NCBI GenBank assembly: GCA_051866775.1
Contig: JBJDXR010000018.1
Coordinates: 1 to 49,515, forward strand
Direction: 5' to 3'
Source: RUG626 sp051866775
Lineage (GTDB): Bacteria; Bacillota; Clostridia; Oscillospirales; Oscillospiraceae
DNA length: 49,515 nt
Each line of letters begins with the position of its first letter. The stretch's first letter is position 1. The position numbers and the translations under genes are program-made. Positions 24,176 through 32,946 of the stretch are shown here, in pieces. The notes under the pieces were generated by a model. It did no database searches, was not told where the DNA came from, and saw only the letters and a list, made by a program, of their open reading frames with translations.

Positions 24176-27100
24176 ATGGCATTTACTCATCTTCATGTAC
24201 ACAGTGAATACAGCCTGCTCGACGGAGCCTGCCGTATAAGGGAGCTTCCCTCAAGGGCCAAGGACATGGGGCAGACGGCTCTTGCCATAACCGATCACGG
24301 CGTGATGTACGGGGCGGTGGCCTTTTATAAGGAGTGCGTTAAGCAGGGGATAAAGCCTATAATCGGCTGTGAGGTGTATGTTGCCGCGCGTACGCGGTTT
24401 GATAAGGATCACGCGTTGGACTCGGAGCGCTATCACCTTGTGCTGCTCTGCAAAAACGATACGGGCTACAAAAACCTGTGCTATATGGTGAGCATGGCTT
24501 TTGTCGAGGGCTTTTATATGAAGCCACGCATAGATATGGAGCTTCTTCGAGGTCATTCTGACGGGCTTATCGCCCTCTCCGCATGTATTCAGGGGATAGT
24601 CCCGCGCCTGATAATAGAGGGAAGGTATGAGGAGGCAAAGAATAAGGCGCTGGAGCTCAGGGATATTTTCGGGGAAGGAAATTTTTTCCTTGAGCTTCAG
24701 GATCACGGTATTCCGGAGGAAAGAACGGCGGCAAACGGCCTTATGAGAATGAGCCGGGAGACCGGCATACCGTTGGTCGTTACCAACGACGCGCACTATT
24801 TAAAGCGCTCGGACGCCTATGCACAGGACATACTTATGTGTATCCAGACCGGCAAAACGGTGGAGGAAGAGGACCGCATGAAGTTTTCGGGGGATGAGAT
24901 GTATCTCAAAACCGAGGCTGAGATGCGTATGCTTTTTCCGGATATTCCGGAGGCGGCCGACAACACAAACAGGATAGCCGATATGTGCAACCTGGAATTT
25001 GAATTCGGCCACTATCACCTGCCTGAATTTACCGTTCCTGAGGGCTGCACCTCCAGGGAATACCTGAGAGAGCTGTGTATTCAGGGCTTTGAGGAGCGCT
25101 ATCCAAACAGGCCCGAGGTAATGAAGCAGCTTGATTATGAGCTTGACATGATAAACCGTATGGGCTTTACGGACTATTTCCTTATAGTTCAGGATTTTGT
25201 GGGCTATGCGAAAAGAAACGGAATACCCGTGGGGCCGGGAAGAGGAAGCGCCGCGGGAAGCGTCGTATCATATTGCCTTCATATAACGGATGTGGACCCT
25301 ATAAAGTACAGCCTGTATTTTGAGCGCTTTTTAAATCCGGAGAGAGTTTCGATGCCTGATATAGACATGGACTTCTGCGAGCGCCGCCGCGGCGAGGTGG
25401 TTGACTATGTAAAGCGCAAATACGGCGCGGACAGGGTGGCGCAGATAATAACCTTCAACACGCTCAAAGCGAAAAATGCCGTCAGGAGCGTTTCAAAGGC
25501 CATGGGACTCACCTTTCAGGAGGAAAACGAGCTTGCCAAGGCTATACCGAACGTGCTCAAGATGACCCTCAAGGACGCGCTTGAGACCTCGAAGCAGCTG
25601 AGGGATATGTACGACGGCGACGAGCGGATAAAGAAGATTATAGATACAGCCCGTGCCATCGAGGATATGCCGAAGGACTCCGGTACCCACGCGGCGGGCA
25701 TCGTAATAACCAAAGACCCAGTGTACACTTATGTGCCGCTGGCGCTCTCCAAAAAAGACAACACCATCGCTACCCAGTACACTATGACCACCATTGAGGA
25801 GCTGGGGCTTCTCAAGATGGACTTTCTGGGCCTCAGGAACCTTACGATAATAGACGACGCCGTGCAGGATATACGGCGCACGGTGCCGGATTTTGATATA
25901 AGCAGGATACCGGACGACGATCAGGACGTCTACGCCATGATATCCGCCGGAAAGACCAGCGGCATATTCCAGCTTGAGTCCACGGGCATGACGGGCGTCT
26001 GCACTGGCTTAAGGCCCAAGAGCATTGAGGACATAACCGCTGTAATAGCTCTTTATAGGCCTGGACCTATGGACTCCATACCGAGGTTTATCGAGTCTGC
26101 CTCAAACCCTGAGAAGATACGGTATAAGCACCCGATACTGGAGCCTATTCTCAATATCACTTACGGCTGCATAGTATATCAGGAGCAGGTCATTGAGATA
26201 TTCCGGCGTATTGCGGGCTTCTCTTTGGGGCAGGCGGACATGATACGCCGCGCCATGTCAAAAAAGAAGCAGGCGGAGATAGTCAGGGAGCGGGAAGCTT
26301 TTATAAACGGCGATCCCTCAAGAGGCATCGCGGGGGCTGTCAACAACGGTGTGCCGGCTGACGTTGCCGGCAGTATATATGACGAGATACTGGACTTTGC
26401 AAATTACGCCTTCAATAAGGCGCATGCGGTAAGCTACGCTATTGTCGCCTATCAGACGGCATATCTGAAATACCACTATCCGCGCCAGTATATGGCTGCG
26501 CTTATGAGCTCGGTTCTGGATAGCCCCGAGAAGGTCTCTGAATACACGGCAGAGTGCACCCAGCTTGGCATAAAGCTCCTGCCTCCAGATATCAATAGAT
26601 CCGAAAACCGTTTTACCGTTGAGGGAGATAATATCCGGTACGGCCTTGTGGCGGTAAAAAATATTGGAAGCAAGTTTATCGAAAGTGTGATGGAAGAACG
26701 TGATGCGCACGGTTATTTTACCTCATTCACGGATTTTTGTGACAGGCTTTTCGGCTCTGATATGAACCGCCGGGCTGTGGAGAGCCTCATTAAATGCGGA
26801 GCCTTTGACTCCATCGGCGCCAACCGCCGACAGCTTATGGAGGTCTGCGGGCAGGTGCTTGATAATATCACTGATGCCCGCCGCAAGAATGTGGAAGGGC
26901 AGCTGGATATGTTCGGAATGTCCGGTATGGAGGAGCAGGAATCCATACAGAGCGTGCCGCTTCCTGATGTGCCGGAGTATTCGCAGCAGGAGCGCATGGC
27001 CATGGAGCGGGAGGTCACGGGACTGTACTTATCCGGACACCCAATGGACGATTACCGCGCGGCGGCAAGAAAGCTGGGAGCGGTGCCTATCGGCAGCATA

Positions 27101-27640
27101 ATTTCGGACCTTTCAGAGGAGAGGGATGACCACCGCTTCAGCGACGATCAGGAGCTGACGGTCGCGGGCGTAATATCTTCTGTAAAAATGAAGCCCACAA
27201 AAAATGGGACCTTAATGGCATATATCACCCTTGATGACGGCACGGGGGTCATGGAGCTTTTGGCTTTTCAGCGGACGCTGGACTCAGGCGGCGTGTATGT
27301 GAGAGAGGGGACGCTTGTGTCAATTAACGGCAGGCTTTCGGTTAGAGAAGACAAAGACCCGCAGATGGTGGCCGGATTCATACGTCCGCTGAGCGACCAT
27401 GACCCAATGCCGGGAGAGAGCAGGAAAAAGGACAGGAAGCTCTACGTTAAGCTGAAGAGCGCCTCAGACCCGGCGCTGGAGCGGATAAAGCTGATACTCA
27501 TAATGTTCCCCGGGAATGAGCAGATGGTCCTGTACTTTGAAGATACAAAGAAACGTGCCGGAACGACCTGCGTCATCCATGACGCTCTCATAAAGGAGCT
27601 TCGTGAGATGCTGGGTGATGAAAACGTAGTAGTCAAATAA
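24176..27640 (+). CDS. dnaE: DNA polymerase III subunit alpha (DnaE)
   Basis: 1154 residues from the ATG at 24176 with GGAG upstream; the frame is open 24 codons further up but that part lies over the terminator. N-terminal PHP domain (MAFTHLHVHSEYSLLDG, DHGVMYG), palm with GPGRGSAAGS near 381 and the catalytic PDIDMDF near 424, fingers with GIFQLESTGM near 600, helix-hairpin-helix near 880, and an OB fold near 1000 (VAGVISSVKMKPTKNGT). This is the DnaE-type replicative or lesion-associated polymerase of Firmicutes, distinct from PolC, which is not in the window. No frameshift seen. Confidence 0.97.
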   Translation: MAFTHLHVHSEYSLLDGACRIRELPSRAKDMGQTALAITDHGVMYGAVAFYKECVKQGIKPIIGCEVYVAARTRFDKDHALDSERYHLVLLCKNDTGYKNLCYMVSMAFVEGFYMKPRIDMELLRGHSDGLIALSACIQGIVPRLIIEGRYEEAKNKALELRDIFGEGNFFLELQDHGIPEERTAANGLMRMSRETGIPLVVTNDAHYLKRSDAYAQDILMCIQTGKTVEEEDRMKFSGDEMYLKTEAEMRMLFPDIPEAADNTNRIADMCNLEFEFGHYHLPEFTVPEGCTSREYLRELCIQGFEERYPNRPEVMKQLDYELDMINRMGFTDYFLIVQDFVGYAKRNGIPVGPGRGSAAGSVVSYCLHITDVDPIKYSLYFERFLNPERVSMPDIDMDFCERRRGEVVDYVKRKYGADRVAQIITFNTLKAKNAVRSVSKAMGLTFQEENELAKAIPNVLKMTLKDALETSKQLRDMYDGDERIKKIIDTARAIEDMPKDSGTHAAGIVITKDPVYTYVPLALSKKDNTIATQYTMTTIEELGLLKMDFLGLRNLTIIDDAVQDIRRTVPDFDISRIPDDDQDVYAMISAGKTSGIFQLESTGMTGVCTGLRPKSIEDITAVIALYRPGPMDSIPRFIESASNPEKIRYKHPILEPILNITYGCIVYQEQVIEIFRRIAGFSLGQADMIRRAMSKKKQAEIVREREAFINGDPSRGIAGAVNNGVPADVAGSIYDEILDFANYAFNKAHAVSYAIVAYQTAYLKYHYPRQYMAALMSSVLDSPEKVSEYTAECTQLGIKLLPPDINRSENRFTVEGDNIRYGLVAVKNIGSKFIESVMEERDAHGYFTSFTDFCDRLFGSDMNRRAVESLIKCGAFDSIGANRRQLMEVCGQVLDNITDARRKNVEGQLDMFGMSGMEEQESIQSVPLPDVPEYSQQERMAMEREVTGLYLSGHPMDDYRAAARKLGAVPIGSIISDLSEERDDHRFSDDQELTVAGVISSVKMKPTKNGTLMAYITLDDGTGVMELLAFQRTLDSGGVYVREGTLVSINGRLSVREDKDPQMVAGFIRPLSDHDPMPGESRKKDRKLYVKLKSASDPALERIKLILIMFPGNEQMVLYFEDTKKRAGTTCVIHDALIKELREMLGDENVVVK

Positions 27641-27674
27641 ATCCCGCCGCGGTGGGTATGGAGAGATCAAAATA

Positions 27675-28604
27675 ATGGTATATGACAATATTCTGGAGGC
27701 GATCGGACACACGCCAATGGTGCGCCTCAGGAACATGGTTAAGCCCGGCAGCGCTGAGGTGTTGGTAAAATATGAAGGGCTGAATGTGGGCGGCTCGATA
27801 AAGACCCGCACGGCCTACAATATGCTGCTGGACGCAAAAAACAAGGGACTTATAGACGAAAACTCCATAATTGTGGAGCCTACAAGCGGAAATCAGGGCA
27901 TTGGATTGGCACTTGTGGGGGCAGTGTGGGGATTAAAGACAGTAATAATAATGCCTGATTCGGTTAGCGAGGAACGCCGTAAGATCGTGAGGCATTATGG
28001 AGCCGAGGTTGTGCTTGTACATGATGACGGCGATATTGGAAAGGCCATAGCGGAGTGCCTCAGCACAGCTATGAGGATGAAAGAGGAGAATCCGAGGGTA
28101 TTTGTACCGCAGCAATTTGAAAACCCTGCAAATCCTCTGGTGCACAAGCACCATACAGGCCTTGAGATACTTGAGCAGGTGGCAGGGCCTATACACGGCT
28201 TCTGCTCTGGCGTCGGTACCGGAGGAACTCTTTCCGGTATAGGTGAGACGCTAAAGGCATTAAACCCCGGAATGGAGATATGGGCGGTGGAGCCTGAAAA
28301 CGCAGCCATACTTGCCGGAGGAACGGTCGGCTCACACATACAGATGGGCATCGGCGACGGACTTATACCGACCAATCTGAATCTGGATATTTATGACAGC
28401 ATATATATAGTCTCCGATGAGGAGGCGCTCAACACAGCACGTGAGCTTGCCTGCAAGGAGGGACTTATGTGCGGGATATCCAGCGGTACGAATGTGGCCG
28501 CGGCACTTAAGCTTGCGGAAAAGCTTGGGGAGGGCAAGACCGTGGTGACGGTCCTTCCGGATACTGCGGAGAGATATTTTTCGACACCGCTTTTTGAAAA
28601 ATAG
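27675..28604 (+). CDS. cysK: cysteine synthase family PLP enzyme
   Basis: 309 residues, the usual O-acetylserine sulfhydrylase length. The PLP lysine is in GGSIKTRTAY near 44, the substrate loop in PTSGNQGIG near 74 (TSGNTGIG in most members), the phosphate loop GVGTGGTLSG near 180 and the C-terminal GISSGTN near 270. Expected reaction: O-acetylserine plus sulfide to cysteine. No other sulfur gene is nearby. The Thr-to-Gln change next to the substrate loop and the relaxed lysine motif leave room for a related beta-replacement reaction. Confidence 0.88.
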   Translation: MVYDNILEAIGHTPMVRLRNMVKPGSAEVLVKYEGLNVGGSIKTRTAYNMLLDAKNKGLIDENSIIVEPTSGNQGIGLALVGAVWGLKTVIIMPDSVSEERRKIVRHYGAEVVLVHDDGDIGKAIAECLSTAMRMKEENPRVFVPQQFENPANPLVHKHHTGLEILEQVAGPIHGFCSGVGTGGTLSGIGETLKALNPGMEIWAVEPENAAILAGGTVGSHIQMGIGDGLIPTNLNLDIYDSIYIVSDEEALNTARELACKEGLMCGISSGTNVAAALKLAEKLGEGKTVVTVLPDTAERYFSTPLFEK

Positions 28605-28616
28605 AGACAAGGCAGC

Positions 28617-28648
28617 GCCGCCCGCGGGAATTTACGCGGGCGGCATAA
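28617..28648 (+). terminator. hairpin after cysK
   Basis: A perfect 10-bp GC-rich stem (28617-28626 with 28635-28644) and 8-nt loop, followed by ATAATTATT. The T run is poor, so termination may be inefficient. Confidence 0.6.
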
Positions 28649-28681
28649 TTATTAAAAAATATAAAAATTGCACAAAAATAC

Positions 28682-28710
28682 TTGACAGCCAAAAGGACCT
28701 GTGGTATATT
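28682..28710 (+). promoter_or_regulatory. consensus promoter of the candidate RNA
   Basis: Perfect TTGACA (28682-28687), exactly 17 nt, TATATT (28705-28710). Predicted start near 28717. Confidence 0.85.
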
Positions 28711-28736
28711 TTAACCAGAAAGAGGAGGTTAGTCCA

Positions 28737-28748
28737 ATGTACAATTAA
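28737..28748 (+). other. three-codon open frame (Met-Tyr-Asn-stop) with strong ribosome site
   Basis: AGGAGG (28723-28728) lies 8 nt before ATG TAC AAT TAA. The spacing is ideal, so ribosomes could well load here. It may be a leader-type minigene or just part of the RNA fold. Confidence 0.45.
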
Positions 28749-28959
28749 GCTCGATCCGCTGAGGATTTTCCTCTTTGCAGCTCAGGCGGATCACAATAAA
28801 AAGAATCCCTGATATGGCAGATCTTCAAGCATCAGCAACAGTCCCGGATGCGGAGGTAACCGCAGGAGCAAGTGCTCGTGATAACTGTTTCAGGCAGGTG
28901 CGGAATCGATTTACAGGTTAGGGAATTTGAAAGGTGGACACAGTAATTTGATTATTGAT

Positions 28960-29026
28960 CAGCAGTGGTAGCCCCGCAATCGCGTTGGACGGTTGCGGGG
29001 CTGATGCTGCTTTATGGCTCTTTTTT
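28960..29026 (+). terminator. terminator of the candidate RNA
   Basis: A 10-bp perfect stem AGCCCCGCAA / TTGCGGGGCT (28970-28979, 28993-29002), extended inward by CG pairs and outward by CAGCA/TGCTG, then T6 at 29021-29026. Confidence 0.75.
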
Positions 29027-29041
29027 AGATGGAGAGCCGAA

Positions 29042-29095
29042 TAATAAAAAGAACGGAACAGAGGCCGGGACCCGATCGGGTCCCGGCCTCTGTTT
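29042..29095 (-). terminator. terminator of the sugar-acid operon
   Basis: A perfect palindrome 29057-29094 (19 bp per arm, centre GATC in the loop). On the minus strand it is followed by a T-rich tract ending near 29042. It lies 45 nt after the gntP stop codon. Confidence 0.88.
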
Positions 29096-29138
29096 GTTCA
29101 GCCCTGGGCCGAACGATGGGGGAGAGGGGGATTATGTA

Positions 29139-30506
29139 TTACATGAAAATACTCAGGATCATCAGCATCACAAAACCGACGCCCCAGGCAATGGTCGAGG
29201 TCACCGACCAGTTGCGGATCTGATCCTTGGTGTCCTTGAAGCCCATCAGGTTGTTGACTACCCAGAAGTAGCTGTCGTTGAAGTAGCTGAAGAACAGGGA
29301 GCCGATGCAGCAAGCAAAGGCGCCGAGCATCATGTTGGCGCCGGCCGCCTCAAGGATCGGGGCGCAGATGCCGGCTGCAGTGACCATGGCGACAGTTCCG
29401 GAGCCCTGAATGAAGCGCACGAGCGTAGCGATGATGAAGGGGAGAATGATGATGGGGATAGCCGTCTTGGCCAGAAGCTCCGCCACATAAGTGCCGGTGC
29501 CGCTGTCCTTAAGGATCTGGCCGAGGGCACCGCCGCCGCCCGTCACCAGAATGATGATGCCGGCGGACTTGATGCCGGCCTCCATTTCGGCAAGGCAGGT
29601 CTTGCGGTCCATCTTGCGTCCGAGAACGAAGATCGCCAGCAGAAGACCGATGCCGACAGCGATGATCGGAGTGCCAAGGAAGGTGATGATTTTGCCGAAG
29701 GTGGTGCCGGAGATGCCAACGGCGGAGAAGATGTTGTTAAGGAGGATCAAAAGGATAGGAGCAAGTAAGGGAAGGAAGCTCTCAAAGCCGGAGGGGAGCT
29801 GGCGGGAGGGCTTGAGGACGTCAACATCGTTATACTCCTCAATCTTCTCGGGACGTACCCATCCCTCTTCCGTATCGGCAGGAAGCTGATAGAGCTTCTT
29901 GCCCAGCCACTGGCTGTACAGGGTGGTGGCAATAGTCATCGGGATGGCGATTATGATGCCCCAGAGTATGAACTTGCCGACGTCAATGCCGAAGGTACCG
30001 GCCACACCCAGCGGTCCGGGCGTGGGAGGAATAAGCGAGTGAGTGATAACAAGACCCGCTGCAAGAGGTCCTGCGATGGCCACGATGGACCGACGTGATT
30101 TCTTGGAGATCGCCTTGGCGATGGGGCTTACAACGACAAAGCCGGAATCGCAGAAGATGGGGATGGAGACGATAAAGCCGGTGAGGGCCATGGCCCAGTG
30201 TTCACGTTTTTTGCCAAACAATTTAATGAATGTTAGTGCCATTTTCTCTGCTGCGCCGGTCTTATCAAAGATCTGGCCCATCATGACGCCGAAGCCGATG
30301 ATAATACCGATGCTGCCGAGGGTGCCGCCGAAGCCGCTGGTGATGGATCCGGGTATAGCCGACGGCTCCATCCCGCCGAGCAGGCCGATGACGACTGCCG
30401 CGATGATCAAACCGAGGAATGCATGGACTTTAGTCTTCAGAATTAGCAGGATCAAAAGAACGATACCGATGAACAGTGCGATTAACATTTGAGCCCCTGA
30501 ACTCAT
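29139..30506 (-). CDS. GntP-family sugar-acid:H+ symporter
   Basis: 455 residues from the ATG at 30504-30506, which has AGAGGAG 9 nt upstream; a TTG three codons earlier would be too close to that site. About twelve hydrophobic segments and GntP hallmarks: HSLIPPTPGPLGVAG near 155 and FIQGSGTVAMVTAAG near 390. GntP proteins import gluconate and related aldonates. Its place as the last gene of a deoR-kinase-pdxA2 operon points to D-threonate or D-erythronate as substrate. In the stretches I read, Ile codons are ATC/ATT, unlike the ATA-rich core genes. Confidence 0.93.
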   Translation of the reverse strand: MSSGAQMLIALFIGIVLLILLILKTKVHAFLGLIIAAVVIGLLGGMEPSAIPGSITSGFGGTLGSIGIIIGFGVMMGQIFDKTGAAEKMALTFIKLFGKKREHWAMALTGFIVSIPIFCDSGFVVVSPIAKAISKKSRRSIVAIAGPLAAGLVITHSLIPPTPGPLGVAGTFGIDVGKFILWGIIIAIPMTIATTLYSQWLGKKLYQLPADTEEGWVRPEKIEEYNDVDVLKPSRQLPSGFESFLPLLAPILLILLNNIFSAVGISGTTFGKIITFLGTPIIAVGIGLLLAIFVLGRKMDRKTCLAEMEAGIKSAGIIILVTGGGGALGQILKDSGTGTYVAELLAKTAIPIIILPFIIATLVRFIQGSGTVAMVTAAGICAPILEAAGANMMLGAFACCIGSLFFSYFNDSYFWVVNNLMGFKDTKDQIRNWSVTSTIAWGVGFVMLMILSIFM

Positions 30507-30567
30507 GGAAAGCAACTCCTCTCATATTTAATTAAATTGTGTTAGCTGGATTGTGTCAGTAGGAGCC

Positions 30568-31569
30568 TCATTTCTGCAGGAATGCGGGCGCGTACTTCAC
30601 AGCCAGGCGCACCGCTTCCATCATGCTTACCGGACTTGCTATTCCTTTGCCGGCAATGTCAAAGGCGGTACCGTGGTCCACGGATGTGCGCAGGATGGGC
30701 ATCCCGGCCGTGATGGAGATGGTACGCTCAAAGTCCAGTGTCTTTGTGGCAATGTGCCCTTGATCATGGTACAGACTGAGCACACTGTTGTACTTGCCGT
30801 GCAGCGCCTGATAGAAAACCGAGTCAGCACCGATAGGTCCTTCCACCTGATAGCCCATTTTCTTCAGCTCGTCGACGGCGGGGAAGACCTCACGGACCTC
30901 CTCGTCACCGAACAGACCGTGCTCTCCGCTGTGAGGATTAAGCCCTGCGATGGCCATGGTACCCTCCGTGATGCCGAGCTTGTGCAGCGCCTCGGTACAG
31001 CGGATGACGTAGTCCACAATGCGGTCCTTCGTCACAAGCTCGCAGGCCCTGCGCAGGGAGACGTGGCGCGTCAGGAAAAACACCCTCAGATTGCGTACTT
31101 CAAACAGCGTCAGAGGATCATGAGTGTTTGTAAGAGCACTGAAGATCTCGGTGTGACCGATAAAATTCACCCCTCCTTTTTTTAAAGATTCTTTATTGAT
31201 AGGCGTCGTTGACACCGCATCAACCGCACGGTCATTGGCAAGCTGGATGCTCTTTTCAATATACTCGTATGCGGCCCTGCCGCACATCCCGCTTACCTTA
31301 CCGACCTCAAAGCGGTCCATGTCCACATTGTCCATATCCAGAAGATTCAAAACCCCGGGTCGGTAGTCACCCTTTTCGGGGTCGTCGACGGCGTGGATGG
31401 TAAGGCGCGGCATATTGGGATAGTCCATTGCACGCTCAAGTACCCTCCTGCTGCCGACAATGAGACAGCGGGCGGTATTCTGGGTTGTCTCATCGGCAAG
31501 AGTTTTAATAGCTATCTCCGGTCCGATGCCGGCGGGGTCCCCCATAGGTATTGCAATAAGCGGATTCAT
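30568..31569 (-). CDS. pdxA2: PdxA2-type 4-phospho-D-threonate/erythronate dehydrogenase
   Basis: 333 residues. PdxA-family features: PMGDPAGIGPEI at the start, GHTEIFS near 138, the metal histidines in GHTE, RHVSLRRA and YHDQGH, and NPHSGEHGLFGDEE near 215. Classical PdxA acts in pyridoxal phosphate synthesis, but linkage to a DUF1537 kinase and a sugar-acid transporter marks the PdxA2 group, which oxidises and decarboxylates 4-phospho-D-threonate (or erythronate) to dihydroxyacetone phosphate. The start follows GGAGGGATCTT. It lies 23 nt after the kinase gene. Confidence 0.9.
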   Translation of the reverse strand: MNPLIAIPMGDPAGIGPEIAIKTLADETTQNTARCLIVGSRRVLERAMDYPNMPRLTIHAVDDPEKGDYRPGVLNLLDMDNVDMDRFEVGKVSGMCGRAAYEYIEKSIQLANDRAVDAVSTTPINKESLKKGGVNFIGHTEIFSALTNTHDPLTLFEVRNLRVFFLTRHVSLRRACELVTKDRIVDYVIRCTEALHKLGITEGTMAIAGLNPHSGEHGLFGDEEVREVFPAVDELKKMGYQVEGPIGADSVFYQALHGKYNSVLSLYHDQGHIATKTLDFERTISITAGMPILRTSVDHGTAFDIAGKGIASPVSMMEAVRLAVKYAPAFLQK

Positions 31570-31592
31570 AAGATCCCTCCATTTTTTAAATT

Positions 31593-32894
31593 TCAGGAGA
31601 TGTGTTTCTGCAGGTAGGTCACACAGGTGACCATGGCGGCCTCGTCTCCCACCATGCCGCCCTTGCTAATAAAGGCCTTGCCGGACAGCTTGCCGCCAAT
31701 GGCAATCCCGTAGCCGGCAAGCGGTACGACCTCATCCAGAAGGCGCAGGCCGACTGTGCCGGCCGCGCTGTGTATGGCGGCGGTGATATCCCCGCCGGTG
31801 GAGTAGACGCCGCGAAAATCAGGATTCGCCTCCAGCACCCGCATAGTCACCTCAGCAAACGCGGTATTTATAAGCTCAGACAGGCCCTCGGCGTCAAGGC
31901 CCCGTTTTTCCATATACGGCTCGAAGGGTACACGCTTAGTTGGGTCGATGCCGCAGCCGATGACAGCCAGAATATCCGCCTCGCCGCTGCGGGCGATTAG
32001 CTCACCGGCGAGCCTGTCGATCTCCGCCGAGCGGCTCTCCTCGCTCTCCAGAATCTGCGCGGTATCCATGTAAACTGCCAAAACCGGCAGCTTCTTAAGG
32101 AGCCGCCGCGTCTGGGCGCCGGCCACGCCGTTAACGGAGCCGATCGCGCACATGATTTTCCCTGTGGGCTTTTCCGGCGCCGCGGGCAGCAGCCGCCTGC
32201 CCATGATGGCCGTGAACGGTCCGGGATCCACCGTGACTACGCGGATGCCGGTTTTTATAAGCGCGTCGGCGATGGTCTCCATATCCTCCTCCGTCACGCT
32301 GTCAATCAGAAGGATCCGGACTCCATCACGCCACTTTTCCTCAATCCGGCTGCTCAGGTGGGCGGCCCCATCATGCACGTCGTCCAGATAGATGGCGGCA
32401 GCCGGGTATTTGCTCTGCTTTGAAAAAATCTCCAGCGCCTCAGAGGTGCTGATTGGGCACATGGGGTCGCTTGCCGCTTCCGTCTTGCGGAGGGGGACGC
32501 CGTTCACAAGCAGGTGCCCGCCGATCAGAACACGCCCGGAGGAGGGGAAACACGGGACACACACGGCCAGATAATCATTGCCGAGGGTGTCAAGGAAGGC
32601 ATCCGTCTCGCTGCCAAGATTTCCCCGCAGCGTGCTGTCCACACGCTTGGAATAGAGCAGCACATCAGGCCCGCCAAGAAGCTCCAATGCCTCCTTTACG
32701 CGGTCATAGGCCTCGCCGGCAGGGATAGCCCGGCTGTCCGTAGGCAGCACCAGACAGTCACAGTCCGAGAGCACCGACGCCCGGTCCATGGCGGGCCTTA
32801 GGAGAGTCAGCGTATCAAAACCATTCTTCTTCAGGAGCACACCGGTGGCGTTGGCGCCGGTCAGGTCGTCAGCCACCACAACACATCTGGGCAT
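31593..32894 (-). CDS. dtnK: four-carbon acid sugar kinase (DUF1537, DtnK-like)
   Basis: 433 residues. The N-terminal substrate domain has VVADDLTGANATG near 5, LPTDSRA near 50 and KRVDSTLRGNLG near 85; the C-terminal nucleotide domain has STGGDITAA near 350 and GGMVGDEAAM near 410. This family phosphorylates D-threonate, D-erythronate or related acids. Next to pdxA2 the D-threonate kinase role is the best guess; D-erythronate is possible. GGAGGCGG precedes the ATG. It is the second gene of the operon. Confidence 0.9.
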   Translation of the reverse strand: MPRCVVVADDLTGANATGVLLKKNGFDTLTLLRPAMDRASVLSDCDCLVLPTDSRAIPAGEAYDRVKEALELLGGPDVLLYSKRVDSTLRGNLGSETDAFLDTLGNDYLAVCVPCFPSSGRVLIGGHLLVNGVPLRKTEAASDPMCPISTSEALEIFSKQSKYPAAAIYLDDVHDGAAHLSSRIEEKWRDGVRILLIDSVTEEDMETIADALIKTGIRVVTVDPGPFTAIMGRRLLPAAPEKPTGKIMCAIGSVNGVAGAQTRRLLKKLPVLAVYMDTAQILESEESRSAEIDRLAGELIARSGEADILAVIGCGIDPTKRVPFEPYMEKRGLDAEGLSELINTAFAEVTMRVLEANPDFRGVYSTGGDITAAIHSAAGTVGLRLLDEVVPLAGYGIAIGGKLSGKAFISKGGMVGDEAAMVTCVTYLQKHIS

Positions 32895-32946
32895 GGGTTC
32901 CGCCTCCTTACAAATATTACGGCGCGGCAGTTAAGCCGCGGCCTTT

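Larger units (their letters stand above)
28717..29026 (+). ncRNA. candidate structured non-coding RNA or orphan leader, about 310 nt
   Basis: A transcript from the consensus promoter would run from about 28717 to a T6 tract at 29021-29026 without any normal-sized gene. It starts with AGGAGG and a three-codon open frame (28737-28748). An 11-bp helix with one bulge follows (28753-28763 with 28781-28792). Further on are a GAGC/GCTC hairpin (28866-28877) and a 5-nt element CCGCA (28860-28864) that can pair either with 28849-28853 or with 28899-28903. A long GC-rich hairpin before the T tract closes it. The genes downstream are on the opposite strand, so it controls no obvious gene in cis. I cannot assign a family; raiA RNA and metal-sensing leaders are worth testing. 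Confidence 0.65.

Noticed and set aside
28965..29768. 267-codon plus-strand frame opposite gntP
   Set aside because: Translation is an Asp/Glu/Gly/His-rich mirror of GntP helices, and it crosses the RNA terminator and the gntP terminator.
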